A stretch of 64,000 nucleotides of DNA from Norana najaformis (Eukaryota > Annelida > Clitellata > Crassiclitellata > Hormogastridae): contig OZ029919.1 of NCBI GenBank assembly GCA_964023275.1, positions 12,521,702-12,585,701 on the forward strand. The letters run 5' to 3'. Made by a program: the position numbers and the translations under genes. The notes below the pieces were generated by a model. It was not told the origin of the DNA and made no database searches. It saw nothing but the letters and a program-made list of their open reading frames with translations. Shown here piece by piece: positions 11,952 to 23,227 of the stretch; position 1 is the first letter of the stretch; each line of letters starts with the position of its first letter.

Positions 11952-14763
11952 GCTTTTCCAGCCATTCGCTGATAAGAGGAACTTTTATTGTGTACTTGTT
12001 GCAAGTCATCTGTACGATCTTTATCATCCTCAGTTCATGATGCTTTATTGATATTTCGGTTGGTTGATGGCATATATTAATTTGAGCAGATGGAGTTTAT
12101 GGTCACATGCCGTCTTTGGCAAACCAAGCAGGAATGACGCCTGTTGTTTAATGATGTTGGGGTTGGCTTAATTTGGACTGCATGTGTCATTTGTGATAAA
12201 TTAATTATATATTTGTTCTGTCATTAACTTGACAGGTATCCTGAGAAGAAAATTAAGGGTGTCTGGGCAAGTAGCTGAATGGAGTTTGTGATGGCCATTA
12301 GCTAGTTCTAGTGTGGGATGATGAACAAAGCATCATTAGACTTAACATTTGTGCTAAGTTGGACAGACTTGCTGTTGTATGACTAGCAGTTGTCCAAGTG
12401 TACATTGGATTGGTTTGTCTAGCTTTAAAGTCTTGTGAAAGAACATGATGCAGAATACAGAAGAAGGCATGTCTTGCACTGCCATGCCCAGACAACTAAA
12501 GCTGCCAAATAATATACATGTATATTATTTCCAAGTTCTGGCCCATGGACGATGATGAACTAGATAGATGTCCCAACATATGGCTTAGAAATAGTGCAAC
12601 CTCCAACATGGCAACAAACCAATTTTAAAATGCAAATTAATTAGTTATTAAACTACAGTCATCATCAGAGAATGGCTCATTCAGACACAAGAAGCCAATC
12701 GTTTGGTCATACCGGCTACAACATTAGTAACTGTATGCCGTAATGCTTAACTGCAGTATATGTATATGGATTATTTGACACAGTATTTTTTGGACTTTTT
12801 GTATATTAGTAAATGTTTATTCAGAAATAGTTACTGTTTGTACTAATAGTTTTTTTTATCAAGTATGCATAACTATTTTGTAAGATTACAGTATGAATGT
12901 AGTGACTATTAGCCTCCAGGTTAACTTCACTCAGTCAATTCCCTCTCAGGCGCTCTTGTGTTGTCCTTACAATATGCATCAGCAATAAATGGCAAAAAAC
13001 TGGCTAAACGTGCAGAATTTGTCTAAAATTCAATAGACCATAAAGCGTTTAAACTTACTTGGATATTTTATTTACTTCGATTCTATACTGTTACTATGCA
13101 TGTCTGCTAATTTTTGTTGATCTTTCATCTTAGTTAGGATTGATTTTTTATTGCAGTAATGCTCATCTACAAAAAAATCACAGATGTGTAGATCAGTGAA
13201 TACTCGATCTGCAAATTATGCTAGTTAATCTAATAGATGATTAGTTTTGCAGAGAAGGTTTTGCAGTATTTTTTATTTTGCTGTTTTTGTTACTTGCATT
13301 TTCTTGTCCTAGTGAATTAAGCAAAATCTGTTCACCTGCTGCAATCACTGCACTGTTTAATGACAATAACCTAACAAAGTTAACAGTTTATATGCAGTAA
13401 ACTTGATTAGTAAGGCATAATGGCCGAGTGTTATTGCGTTACCTCTCACTGCTGCAAAATAGAAAGTTGAACCGTCTAATGTGAAAGACTGCCAGCTGGA
13501 CTATTACTAAAATTTTGTTATTGTCTGAACTTTTGGAAAAGATCCTGCAGCACAGCACAATTAATGAGCAGTTTTTGGTTCATTGTGGCTTTTCAATTAA
13601 GTTTTAAATGCTTTAGTGAGTAGCTGAGGCCTGTTACATAAACATTTTTCTTGAAAAATGTGATAAATAATTGTCATAGAAGCAGTTTACTGGTTTTATT
13701 AGGGTTTTTGGTACCCCTGGTTGGAAAGTACCAAACATGACCCTAAAGCTGTAAAGACATACAGTTAAATCCTGAAAGTGGCAGAAATTTAATTTGAAGT
13801 ATTACCTTCTCCATGCTTTTGAGGTTAGTTAACTAGTATGATATGAAGAGATTAAGGTAATCTGCTCCACACCCAGTGAGTGAGTTCCACGAATATGGAC
13901 GAGTCTTAGTGTGTGGTCATTGGCTGAAACATTTGTCAGGTTGAAGTAAGATTACTGCTACAGAGTGGAGTAATGGTATATCCTGCTCCTACTGGTTTGC
14001 AAAGCACAGTCTACAAACTACCAAAGCAGAAGTGAAAGCCTTTTGCAGTACTTGGCCACTGCATATCACAGTTTTTGTTTTTACTCAAATGTTTTCTGCA
14101 GTTTGCAGATTCTTACAGAAAGTGTTTAGAAGAACTGTTGATGTAGGCTTTCTTTGTTAGCTGTTTTCTGCAATTCCGTGACTTTCGAAGTGTCAGTCAG
14201 TCGGGCTTCAAACCGTCGACTTGCTCTGTTTGTGGCATAGCGTAAACTCAAAAGAATTGTTGATGTAGTTTTCTTATATCAAACACACATTGCAGTATTG
14301 CTTTTTATATATTCAGATAGTTTTTGTAGCAGTTTTGCTAGATTTATTCTGGGATAAATTGGTGCACTCATTGCACACATAGAGGTTAACTGTTTGCTAT
14401 GGCTATTTTTTGCTATCAAACATTGAAACAGTGACGGGTAACTGCTTTTTTTACCCTAGCTGCTATGGTAATGAAGCAGTTGAAATTCTATGTCCATGAC
14501 CTTAAAATTCTTTTTCATTTTGTGTTCAAAGTACCAAGTCAGTGTACTCAAGTATAAGTGTACTCAAGTGTAAGATTTTCCTGTTATTATGTTGATCAGA
14601 GGATGACTTTGTTTGAAAATCTAAATTAGTTTAAGAGTGCTTGTTAAGTCAAAAGCGTTGAAGACTAAATTTCTTTGTATTTCAGCTTAGTAACAAGTTT
14701 TTTTCGGGAGAAGAAATCTGAAGAAGGTGGTGTTCTCTGTCTTTTATGCATTAGTTAAATAAA
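11952..14763 (+). other. Probable 3' UTR and downstream spacer of the LHFPL-like gene
   Basis: Candidate polyadenylation signals AATAAA occur at 12984-12989 and 14758-14763; either could end the transcript. No other coding exon was seen. A tRNA-like SINE scrap lies at about 14160-14260. Confidence 0.45.
14160..14260 (-). mobile_element. tRNA-derived SINE scrap, second family
   Basis: The minus strand reads GCAAGTCGACGGTTTGAAGC then CCGACTGACTGAC. It matches the segment at about 58405-58475 (GCAAGTCGGTTCGAAGCCCG...TACTGAC) and a shorter piece at 56035-56070. GGTTTGAAGCC is a B-box-type word. Confidence 0.45.
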
Positions 14764-14791
14764 GGTTTTGCATTATGTCTATGCAGCAAAA

Positions 14792-14880
14792 TATCCATGC
14801 AAATTTATACTGCAGTATAATAAATTTATATCACTTACCCATGCAAATTTATACTGCAGTATAATAAATTTATATCACTT
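14792..14880. repeat. Tandem duplication of about 44 bp
   Basis: CCATGCAAATTTATACTGCA and the following TATAATAAATTTATATCACTT occur twice head-to-tail with no substitutions seen apart from the unit edge. Confidence 0.9.
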
Positions 14881-14884
14881 TTGA

Positions 14885-15060
14885 ATATAATAGGGCTTCA
14901 GGCTGTGGAACTCTTTTCCAGCAGCATCTCTTCTAGCTTTTAGTTCTAGACTAAAAACCCATCTTTTTCTGGACTCATTTTCTCCTATTTCTGTGTCTTC
15001 TCAGATTTCCTACTTGGCTTTTGACTGGACTTACTCTGGAATTTGGTAGGCATGACAACT
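14885..15060 (+). mobile_element. LINE C-terminal fragment
   Basis: One + frame reads GFRLWNSFPA...AFSSRLKTHLFLDSF and stops near 15043. This is the WN.FP...S..LKT.LF end of CR1/L2-like LINE polyproteins. No upstream RT remains. Confidence 0.6.
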
Positions 15061-15099
15061 GCTTAGTAATGACCAACAACTGATTTTTACTTATTTTAT

Positions 15100-15165
15100 T
15101 TTTCTTTTCCTATTTTATTTTAAAAACAGATAGTGAATCATGACATTTTTATTCACTATTACCAT
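15100..15165. repeat. Diverged copy of the TMEM177 3' flank
   Basis: TTTCTTTTCCTATTTTATTT and GATAGTGAATCATGACATTT here are nearly the same as 16632-16694, the 3' end and flank of the TMEM177 gene. An 11-bp insertion in the 16.6-kb copy is the main difference. Confidence 0.8.
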
Positions 15166-15224
15166 GGTGCTACAGAAGAAATAAATAAATTGGTTTATTA
15201 TCATCATCACCACCACCATCATCA

Positions 15225-15430
15225 TCACCACCACCACCACAATTGTCCACAAAATTGCAGTTCTCAAGACTGCAACAACCAAGACTGAACGGGTGATCGA
15301 GCCTTCTGGCCCACTTGTGTGGAACGGTGTTCCAACATCTATTCTAGAGGCCAAGAGTGTTCATTCCATCACAAAACAATTGAAATTCTATATAATATTT
15401 AACTTGTAGCTCTTGCTGATAACCAACATT
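15225..15430 (+). mobile_element. LINE C-terminal fragment
   Basis: A + frame gives TERVIEPSGPLVWNGVPTSI then SVHSITKQLKFYI, again the GP..WN..P...LK motif of LINE C-termini. It follows a CAT/CAC trinucleotide run at 15200-15240. It is 5'-truncated and of unknown subfamily. Confidence 0.5.
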
Positions 15431-15556
15431 GTAAGGCACCCTAATGTAGATTGCTACTACAATGTTACAGAAATATCATTTTTATGATAAAGCCAGCCCT
15501 AAGGGGCAGCCATCAGTATGATATGCTAGCAACTTCACTCATAACCACGCGATGTA

Positions 15557-16160
15557 ATTGTAATTGCAGATTTGTATAGCACCCCTTCTAGAGGAACTCA
15601 ACAGAGGCACTCCTGACCTGACAACATGAAACCATTATCAAACAGAATGGTTTTAAAGTGCTTATGGAAAAGAGGCAGAGAAAGGCCCAGACGATCATAT
15701 CACAGGCTGCTGGGCAACTTATTCCAGAAGATGGACCAACCATAGCAAAACTACGTTGGACCATGGAATTTAAGGCCAGTGGAACAACCAAATCACCTTG
15801 CACAAGCAGATTGAAAAAATCTGCAAACAGGAATGGAAGAGACTGAAACGTAAGCTCCTTTACGATGAGGCATGACCTACAAGACAATTATGCATAAGCA
15901 TCAAGACCTTTAAACTCAATGGTTTCTGCATAGGTAACCAGTGCAGCTCTTCCAATATGAAGGGGATATACGCTCAAACCTAGGTAAACCTCCGATCAGT
16001 TGAGCAGCAGCTTTTAAAACGGACTTAAGCTGATTAATGCAGGAAAGAATTAAGTCTGCAAAAATGGCATTGCCATTGTCAACCCTGTTGCCTATGAATG
16101 TGTGCACGTGGTTTGTGGCGGCTTGAGTTTTAACCAAAAGGACATGTACTAGTGCTATCC
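15557..16160 (-). mobile_element. LINE 3' fragment (RT thumb and C-terminus)
   Basis: Minus-strand frames show LKSVLKAAAQLIGGLPRFE, then RISPS, and after frame breaks RSFAMVGPSS and LPLFHKHFKTILFD. These correspond to the post-RT region and C-terminus of CR1/L2-like LINEs. The 3' terminus GGGTGCTATACAAATCTG runs into short AATTAC repeats, a usual tail for these elements. Confidence 0.7.
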
Positions 16161-16630
16161 CTCAGGGCCTGAGCCTCCCGTGAAATGGTAGAGTTAATAT
16201 AGCCAGTTAACTTAGTAAGTAAGACATTTGTTAACATGCAATGTGTCCATCAGCTGAGTGAGGAATCATAGGCGTGGATGTGTCAGTAGTCAGACAAACG
16301 GGTCTTAAGCCACTTTATGAATATGTCTACCGAGATGCTGCGAGTAATGTGAACAGGGCGACTAGTCCAGATGACTGGTGCAGAATTGGTGAATCTGTGT
16401 CTGGAGAACTACAGGGTTCTAATAAAACATGTTGAACTATCTTTGGGTAGGGATTACAAACCCCAATATCCTGCATGCTAATCACCAGCACTTCTAATAC
16501 ATCACTGCACTGTATAAATTGCAGAAGCTGCAGCTATAAGACCCGATTTTATGTTACTTCAAATAAATGCACATACATACATACATTAAGTTATCCTCAC
16601 AACAACTGGTCAAGATTTTAATTTCTTCTT

Positions 16631-16694
16631 TTTCTTTTCCTATTTTATTTTAAAAACAACATATCCAGATAGTGAATCATCACATTTTTATTCA
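16631..16694. repeat. TMEM177 3' flank, partner of the 15.1-kb copy
   Basis: It shares about 50 bp with 15100-15165, including the AATAAA-containing stop region. The two copies lie 1.5 kb apart in the same orientation with LINE fragments between them. Confidence 0.8.
16687..16692 (-). terminator. Polyadenylation signal AATAAA overlapping the TMEM177 stop codon
   Basis: The minus strand reads CATGAATAAAAATG: GAA-TAA is the last codon plus stop, and AATAAA is formed by the same bases. A second AATAAA-like word (AAAATAAAATAGG) follows about 45 bp further on and could be used instead. Confidence 0.6.
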
Positions 16695-17428
16695 TGTTTC
16701 AATTGCTCATAATTATGGAGATAAGCCTGTACATTGTCCCTTCTTGTTGTCAGTTGTACATGATCTCTTCTCCAAGTGCTTACAACATTTCCATAAGCAG
16801 TGAATTTCTTTGGTCCTTCTGAACCCATCATTGCCCTAAGCACTTTATTTCTGGCCAGCAATTTAGTGTAGTATTCAAAACCGCCTTCAGCATACAACTT
16901 GTTCAGCAGAGCAGCCTTTTTATCAGCAGAGTTATCTCGCCAACAGTGATATGTATCAGCCAAGACCAAATACAAAAGAAACCACACAGAGGCAACAGAG
17001 GAGTACACACCAAACCTGGCCCAAGGTCTTAACCTCTGGTTAAACTTAAACAACTGATTCATCATGAAACCACAGGTGTAGGCTAAAACTCCAAACATAG
17101 TGCGAAAGAATGTCTCCATGTGCAGATGGTAAGAAGAGGCATAATTTATTTCACGAGCTATTGCAAATGCTTTAGCTTTATCACTTAGTACAAGCGCCTT
17201 CAGTAAAGCTTCACCATGTTCAGAGTCCCAATCAACATGATGTTGATCAAGTAATAGTTTGTCATTTTTTACATCAGAAACATTTACGTATGCAAACGTT
17301 TTGGGTAATCCTATTACTGCTCCAAACTTCATCCTCAGAGATCCTTTGTGAAGTGGCTCACTAGCGTAACAGGTAAAAAACTGCAAATCAGCCTCCTCTT
17401 CTGCTTTTAATGTCATCCGCTCCAAGAC
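16688..17428 (-). CDS. TMEM177: TMEM177 exon 2
   Basis: This exon starts with codons for VLERMTL immediately after the AG acceptor and encodes about 246 residues to the stop at 16690-16688. It contains both central membrane segments and the conserved C-terminal block. Confidence 0.92.
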   Translation of the reverse strand, partial: VLERMTLKAEEEADLQFFTCYASEPLHKGSLRMKFGAVIGLPKTFAYVNVSDVKNDKLLLDQHHVDWDSEHGEALLKALVLSDKAKAFAIAREINYASSYHLHMETFFRTMFGVLAYTCGFMMNQLFKFNQRLRPWARFGVYSSVASVWFLLYLVLADTYHCWRDNSADKKAALLNKLYAEGGFEYYTKLLARNKVLRAMMGSEGPKKFTAYGNVVSTWRRDHVQLTTRRDNVQAYLHNYEQLKHE

Positions 17429-18619
17429 CTAAAATGAACAGAAAAGTCTATCAAGGACTTCACTAAGAAACAGATATCAACAACCATAATGCTTAGTAAT
17501 ACAACAGTACAAAAAATAAGAAGGAGAAATGCAGTCCCTTATGTTAGCCCTGAGAGGCAGCCGTGGCTATGAAGTGTTGGCAACTTCATTTTTATTAGCC
17601 TCAGCATATGAGGGTCAGTGGCCAAGCCTCTACCCCACCGCCTCATCTTTCCACCGACTATGTACAGTCGGTGTATGGAGGTCTATGGGGGCAAGTGGAG
17701 CCAACGTCTATAAACAAATTTCTGGCCTGGCAGGGTTCAAACCTCCAACCTTTCATCTGACAGTCCAGCACTAGAATCACAAGACTGCTGTGCATGCCAA
17801 AGAAAAAGTTAAGAGATTTAAATTATAAAGGCATGGTAATTCTTAAGCAACAGTCCCCTGCATGGTTGACTGGTCACATTATTGGCCCTTGTAGGGCTGT
17901 TTTATTGTCTTAATAGAAACCGGAGAAAACAAAGAAAGGAAACTCTGACAATGTACTACAGCATAATACACATTCAATTTTTGCACGAAATGACAGCTAA
18001 TTTTTGCATTTTCAAATCCTAAGAACAGTTATGCAATTTTGGCATCATCTTGCACAAAGTAAAATTCAGCAAATAATTGTTTCTTTGTTCAACAGAGTCT
18101 TAATAAATCACAGTAATTTTCAGTGCTACCATCGAACTACAGTTTATGGTTACAGGTTGTCCATAAAGGATGCCTGCAAAAAATTACCTTCTCTGAACCA
18201 CTCCCTCCCTCCTTCCTTGTCTGTATTTGGCATTACCCTCCCCATCCCCTTCACAGACGTCTGCAGTGTAACAGAGTACTAAGGCCTAGCTAACCTTCAG
18301 GGATAATTGTGCTACAGGGTGGGGTACTTTGATCCAGCAAAGGGATCTAATTATGGATAGCTAAAGCCACAGTGGGAGCTGAAAATATTAACAATAAAAG
18401 TAGAAATAAATCAGACATAACCTTCTGTATCAAAGACCTGGTGTGAGGATCTAATGGCATTTCACCGTCTCCTTTGGTATGAGCGAGAATCTTTCGGTAT
18501 CTTTGTAAAAAAGCAGTTTGTGGCATCATTGAAAGAGTAACTGACGTCGTCAAGCCCAGCCCAGCAAATACTGGCATGTGCCTCCGTATGTACGAGACAC
18601 ATTTTCCAATCCAGGCCAT
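16688..18619 (-). CDS. TMEM177: TMEM177 orthologue (complete, 2 exons)
   Basis: Coding exons are 18619-18422 and 17428-16688, joined in phase 0 across a donor AAG|GTTATG and acceptor TTTTAG|GTC; the product is about 312 aa (human TMEM177 is 311). In mammals TMEM177 is an inner mitochondrial membrane protein that works with COX20 in stabilising and maturing COX2 of cytochrome c oxidase. Visible family features: a short hydrophobic N-terminal segment (PVFAGLGLTTSV), GAVIGLP, HVDWDSEHGEALL, KAFAIAREI, two central membrane segments, GGFEYYTKLLARNKVLRAMM, YGNVV and near the C-terminus TTRRDNVQ. The start ATG at 18619 gives the expected N-terminal length. The stop TAA lies inside AATAAA, so the 3' UTR must be very short. 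Confidence 0.93.
17525..17800 (-). mobile_element. SINE copy 2, fullest of the (TTC)n-tail family
   Basis: It lies inside the single TMEM177 intron (17429-18421). On the minus strand it reads: tRNA-like head with B-box GGTTTGAACCC, a body with AAATTTGTTTATAG and GGCTCCACTTGCCCC, GAGGCGGTGGGG, CCTCATATGCTGAGGCTA, GAAGTTGCCAACACTTC, and an end AAGGGACTGC followed by a TTC/TCC-rich tail. Copies near 8.3, 34.0, 41.6 and 52.5 kb share this order. Confidence 0.75.
18422..18619 (-). CDS. TMEM177: TMEM177 exon 1
   Basis: It starts MAWIGKCVSYIRRHMPVFAG with a hydrophobic segment and ends RSLIQK before the GTTATG donor (66 codons, phase 0). Read past the donor the frame loses similarity. Confidence 0.9.
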
Positions 18620-19260
18620 AGTGACACAGCTACAATTAATTAATTAAGAAGTAGATAAAAGTTCCAAGTTTTTACATCTTCCTCTTTTAGCTGTGAAGAT
18701 ATACGTCATCTAGCAGTGCAGCAGAGACCTTTTAGCTGAGATATAAACTCAACAGCAGTACAAAGAAATGCTCTCACAGGGTTTATATCTAAGCTCCAAA
18801 GTGATAACCAAGTCATCAAGTAATAGTTTTCCATACTTATATAATTTGACATTCAAGAGATAGCTCTAACAGAATAACAAACAGATAGCTCAAACTGATT
18901 AGCTTTTAAAGTGGATTACACAACAGTAGATCTTCTAGCATAAGCGGTTCATGCCCAGTCAATTGCAAAAGATGTATGTATGTATGTATCTAGACACCTT
19001 CTATAGCACCTTTTATGTACCTCACAAAGGCACTGCCTAGATGTTATTAAAGTCATTCAGAACAAATGTTAATCAATAAGCAAACTGTGCTAAGATAGCT
19101 AGAAGAGTCATTGCACATAGTTCAAAACAGCAAGAATTTTGGCAAACTGGTCACAATTTGGCAACACAGTTGCAGACATATAAATTAAAACAGAATTAAA
19201 CACAACTGAGAATCATTCACATTCTTGTTTAACAATTTAATTTCACTCTGTAGTCTGTTA
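18620..19260. other. Upstream spacer of TMEM177
   Basis: No gene was seen. (GTAT)n at about 18973-18988 abuts CACCTTCTATAGCACCTTTT, which is the reverse of a LINE 3' end with an (ATAC)n tail. The TMEM177 promoter should lie here, but no clear TATA box was identified. Confidence 0.5.
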
Positions 19261-19760
19261 AGCGTTGATTAATTCAAAGCCTGGTTATAAGGCATATGGT
19301 CTTGGCTCTGACTTTTAGGTCTGGCTTTAGAGGCATGTGGTCTTGGTTCTGACTTTGGGTTTGGCTTTAGAAGGTTCTGGTTTCGGCTTCTTTTGAATGT
19401 CATCGAGTTTCACGTTAAATACCTGCCTTCCATCATATCTTCAATCACTGCTAACATCACATCATCCTCTTAGACTCGCGTTCTTTTGAAACTGGCTTGT
19501 TATTAGTGCCAATGCGGTTCAGGCTAACTGCGGTATCACGCGCTTTCAGTTGCTGCACCCCTCGTGTTTGGCATCGTCTACCACAAATGGTCCGACTTGC
19601 CTACTCGCTATCATCATTTGAATCACCTGTATTGAGTCTAAAGACCCTGTAAACTTATTTTACTCTGGCCTGTGCAAGACTCCGTCCTTGGCCCCTAGAG
19701 ACTATTCAAGACTGCCTCCGATTCCGATTAACTGACTGCGCGCGTAATAAAGCCTTTAAA
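19260..19760 (-). pseudogene. Frame-broken coding remnant, unknown protein
   Basis: The minus strand has consecutive protein-like pieces in different frames: TGDSNDDSE, QVGPFVVDDAKHE, GVQQLKARDTAVSLNRIG then NNKPVSKERESKR, DDVMLAVIEDMMEGR, and VFNVKLDDIQKKPKPEPSKA ending in a Lys/Pro-rich repeat. A 41-bp unit with GTCTTGG and TGACTTT is repeated about twice at 19290-19380. The pieces read in order if several one-base shifts are allowed, as in a decayed processed gene. I do not recognise the parent protein. Confidence 0.4.
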
Positions 19761-20441
19761 GAAATAAATAATAAATAAACATCTTGCTTTTACCAATAAC
19801 CCGCTGCCCCCAATTTCAGACGTAAAGATGTAAAACGACGTAAAGATTTCAATCAGTAACCATAACTTTTTAAACAGCTAACTTACGCAGTAACAGGAAG
19901 CACTCCCACGCCAACATCAACCTGAGATATGTGGTCTCCTTTATAGGCTAGATTTTTAGCCTCTACTGAAACCAAAGTTATCCTGAACAATGCACTATAC
20001 AGCTCAAAAGCTGTGTTTTAGCATTTCCCATTTTCAGAAGATTATCTTCTAGTATTGGTAAAGTCTTCTGAACTCTACTTTTTCCTCTTCTACAGTAGAA
20101 GGGATGAACATTTATGAAATTAAGTCAGAACAGGATTTCAGAAGAGGGCGTGGCTTACGTTTGTTTACATTTTATACCGTATGAACAACATATTGACCAG
20201 GAACCGAACCCTTCCTACCTATCGAGTTTGTTTTGATTGAGGGCCTGTGAATAAGCTGGTTCCCCCAGACTTGGCTATCGTTGGCCTCTGTGTAAATCTC
20301 AAGCTTACGATTACGAACAAGCCTTGTAAATTGTACCACATCGATTCCTGCAGCTAGCGGTGATGCCCTGGTAAACGACAAAGTGGCGATAAAACGTTTT
20401 TACTTTTTATATAGGCCTAATCTGCTAGTGTTGTAGGCCTA

Positions 20442-20612
20442 ATGGCCTGGTTAGCTACACTGGTTAACGCGTACGTCAAGGCGCCTCTGCGCGAGGATGC
20501 CCGTTCGCCAACCGATCAACGAGGGAATACCGATCGATGCTATAATTTCAGAGATGTTAATCTCGAGCACGGTCCGTATACGGGGATCTTAAATGACGTG
20601 GCACCCAGTTAA
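20442..20612 (+). CDS. Small open frame, 56 aa, unknown
   Basis: ATG at 20442 opens MAWLATLVNAYVKAPLRE and runs to TAA at 20610-20612. It sits in a CpG-richer stretch (about 20.3-20.6 kb) that looks like a possible gene start. Evidence is composition only: no homologue is recognised, the Kozak context is weak (C at -3), and no downstream exon was found. It may be chance. Confidence 0.2.
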   Translation: MAWLATLVNAYVKAPLREDARSPTDQRGNTDRCYNFRDVNLEHGPYTGILNDVAPS

Positions 20613-22560
20613 ATAAGCAGCAGTGGTGAAGGTCCTCACCCGATAAATTCACCGAAAATGAGACAAACGGTTGCTATAGAAAACGTGTAGGTCTACATTT
20701 AACATTATTTACTTAGGCGCTGCATGTTGCCAATTTCCCGACGCCAGATGACCGAGATTCAAGCGCTGGAACCATTTCGTTTCTATTGACTGACCCTTTG
20801 ATGGGCAGAAACTCTTCTGAATCTAAAGATGTTTCGTCTGAATTCTGTCGAACGGGTAATCTTGAGTGAGGTAAGCGGATGAACGGGTAGACGGGGTGAT
20901 TGGATGGTAGAGCTTGCGAAAAGACACGCCCGCATTACTCCTTGTCGAAATCCATAGGGTGGGAAAATATAACTGGAACATACAACGGGTCAGAGCTCCC
21001 TGGTGAAGATAGACTTGACAAGATAAAAGAGAGATTAAATAAGAACAAGAGAATAACCGATACGTTAGATTTCGGATCGGATTACCTAGGTAGAACAGAA
21101 GTCCACGCTGTTGATAGCGACTCCATGTGTACTTCTCACAACTCACGGCTCGGAAAACTAACTGACTGAAGTGCGGGGACGGGTCCTCTCGTACGGAGGT
21201 CGGGACGACGGTCTGTTTGCAAATAACGAAGGTAATAGAGAGGGAAACTTCACAGCCAGAGTTCATTAGAGTTATCCTATCTTCTGCAGCAGAACTTGCT
21301 AACTGTATTGGTCAAGAATAGCCAACATAGAGTCCCGATACAAGAGCGAAGAGGGGAAACGTAAGTTGTGGTGTTTGACAAATATGCTGTGAGGCAGGGA
21401 GTCCTACAGACGGAAATGGAGCGAGGGACGTGTGATGGTGCGTGGTAAGATGAGTTGCCCGCTATCCATGTGTCTATGGCGTATAGATCGAAAGACTAGT
21501 CATAAGACTTCCCTGCCCCGGAAATGACGGAACGACTGGAGCCTCATATTAATGGCGGTAGTTCAAGAGTTACGAGATATTGAATGGTGGTGAAGAGAAA
21601 GCCCGTAGTAGAGAGGTCACACAAAACGTGACCGACGAATGCATTTAAAGGAAGGAACCCTGTTCTGAGAAAAGGACTTCCTGAGGACGTAACTCGTTCG
21701 ACCATCACGGAAGAGGCAGAGTCGGATCCCGAGACATCTTTACAGTGTTGCCTTTATTAAGGAAGCGGCCACTCCTGAACCTTCCATGGAGAGAACGGAC
21801 ACTATGGGCAGAGATAATACAGAACGGCCATTCCATAGTCTATTGAGAGTAAAAGGAACAGTGACATGGGTGTTTCTGGGAGTAGAACTTAGCTGCATTC
21901 ACTCCTCCCCGCGAAGTTATGCCTAGACCACAACCGCCACAGGTCTCGTCAGAGCTTACGGCAGGTTTGGAAAAACTCGATGACTATTTTGTACATCTAT
22001 TTTCAGCAGTTTACTCCTCTGGATTTAATTTATCGCTACCATTTTATTGTCTTTATCTGTTCGAAATTTTTTCTCAACATTTCCGCCTGCCTTGGCATAA
22101 ATCTTCTTATTTGACTGTTTTGGTTTAGTTTTTGAAAGACTGAACCAAATGGCCTTTCTCATCAATTATGATTATTGTCCTCTTCTTCCCTTTATCTATC
22201 ATTCAGGTCCAATTCTAAACACCCCCACCGTAACCGTCTGACTGCCTCCCTGACTCTTGGGCCTTGACCTGAAAGCGAACCCTTCTTGCCTATCGGTTTT
22301 GTTTTGACTGAGCGAGTTTCACCCGACGGGTCTTTCGTGGAATTTTCGTTTCCACTAGATGGATCTGAAGAAATGTCCAACGACAGTTTCTTCATTTTCT
22401 CATAGTAGTGTACACTTTTGCACAGAGGTCTATCACGCAACCAACCGACCGACCGACCGATGGCTGGGCGACAACTGAAACCAAAAGGTTCCTCGTGGAC
22501 AGTCAGTTCGACCTTGGTCCACCACTTCAGCCTTGGGTAAAACTCCCCGCTGACAAACTG
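20613..22560. other. GC-richer spacer without a recognised gene
   Basis: Several frames of 80-150 codons are open on both strands (for example 20823-21266 minus, 20900-21169 plus) but none has recognisable motifs, and opposing frames overlap. A 44-bp motif containing CGAACCCTTC and CCTATCG occurs at about 20205-20250 and again at 22262-22310. Confidence 0.4.
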
Positions 22561-23170
22561 TCAACACTTGTAAAAACCTGTACAACTCAAAGTAACTGTA
22601 ATCGTATCGTAATCCCGAGATTTCTACAGCGCCCAACGAAAGCCACGTCACGGGGACCAGCTTATTCACAGGCGCTGGGACATAGCCCAAAAAGTCATAC
22701 GTCTAGTTACTTCGACGGCTACTTCCTCTCTATCCGACCAGCTTCGACCATCGGAGCTCCCAGCTTCGCTGCTTCGCCAACCCTAACTGAAGTTGTTGGC
22801 AAGTAGGAAGCAGCCAAGACGTCTGTTACCGTGGCATCCCATTTCAGACTACGCCGTGAGCGCCATCTAGAGAATCAACGCAGTTCTATCTAGTCTCTTG
22901 CCGTCTCTTCGGGGGTTGGTATGAAAACCTGCACTGCTGAGGCGACAGCGAATGAGGTCGTTTAAAATGCACCATGTCCGGCTGTGTGTTTGACCAGCGT
23001 TGAGTGTGCAGAAAAGACAGTGCGAGCCATCAGCCGAAACCAGGCACTACAGGTATATGGCTCACGTCATGCGGTTTCGAAATGAAAGCCAATAGCTATT
23101 CTAATGGCTTCATCGTCAAGTCTTAGGCCATAAACTGTTGGCAGAGAGACAGACAGACAGACAGACAGAA

Positions 23171-23227
<57 letters not shown>

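Noticed and set aside
21170-21260. GGGTCCTCTCGTAC, which resembles a large-subunit rRNA word
   Set aside because: The neighbouring bases do not continue as 23S/28S rRNA, so it is a chance match.
22408-22806. 132-codon plus frame
   Set aside because: It lies opposite the end of the minus-strand RLE LINE relic and starts in an ACCG simple repeat.
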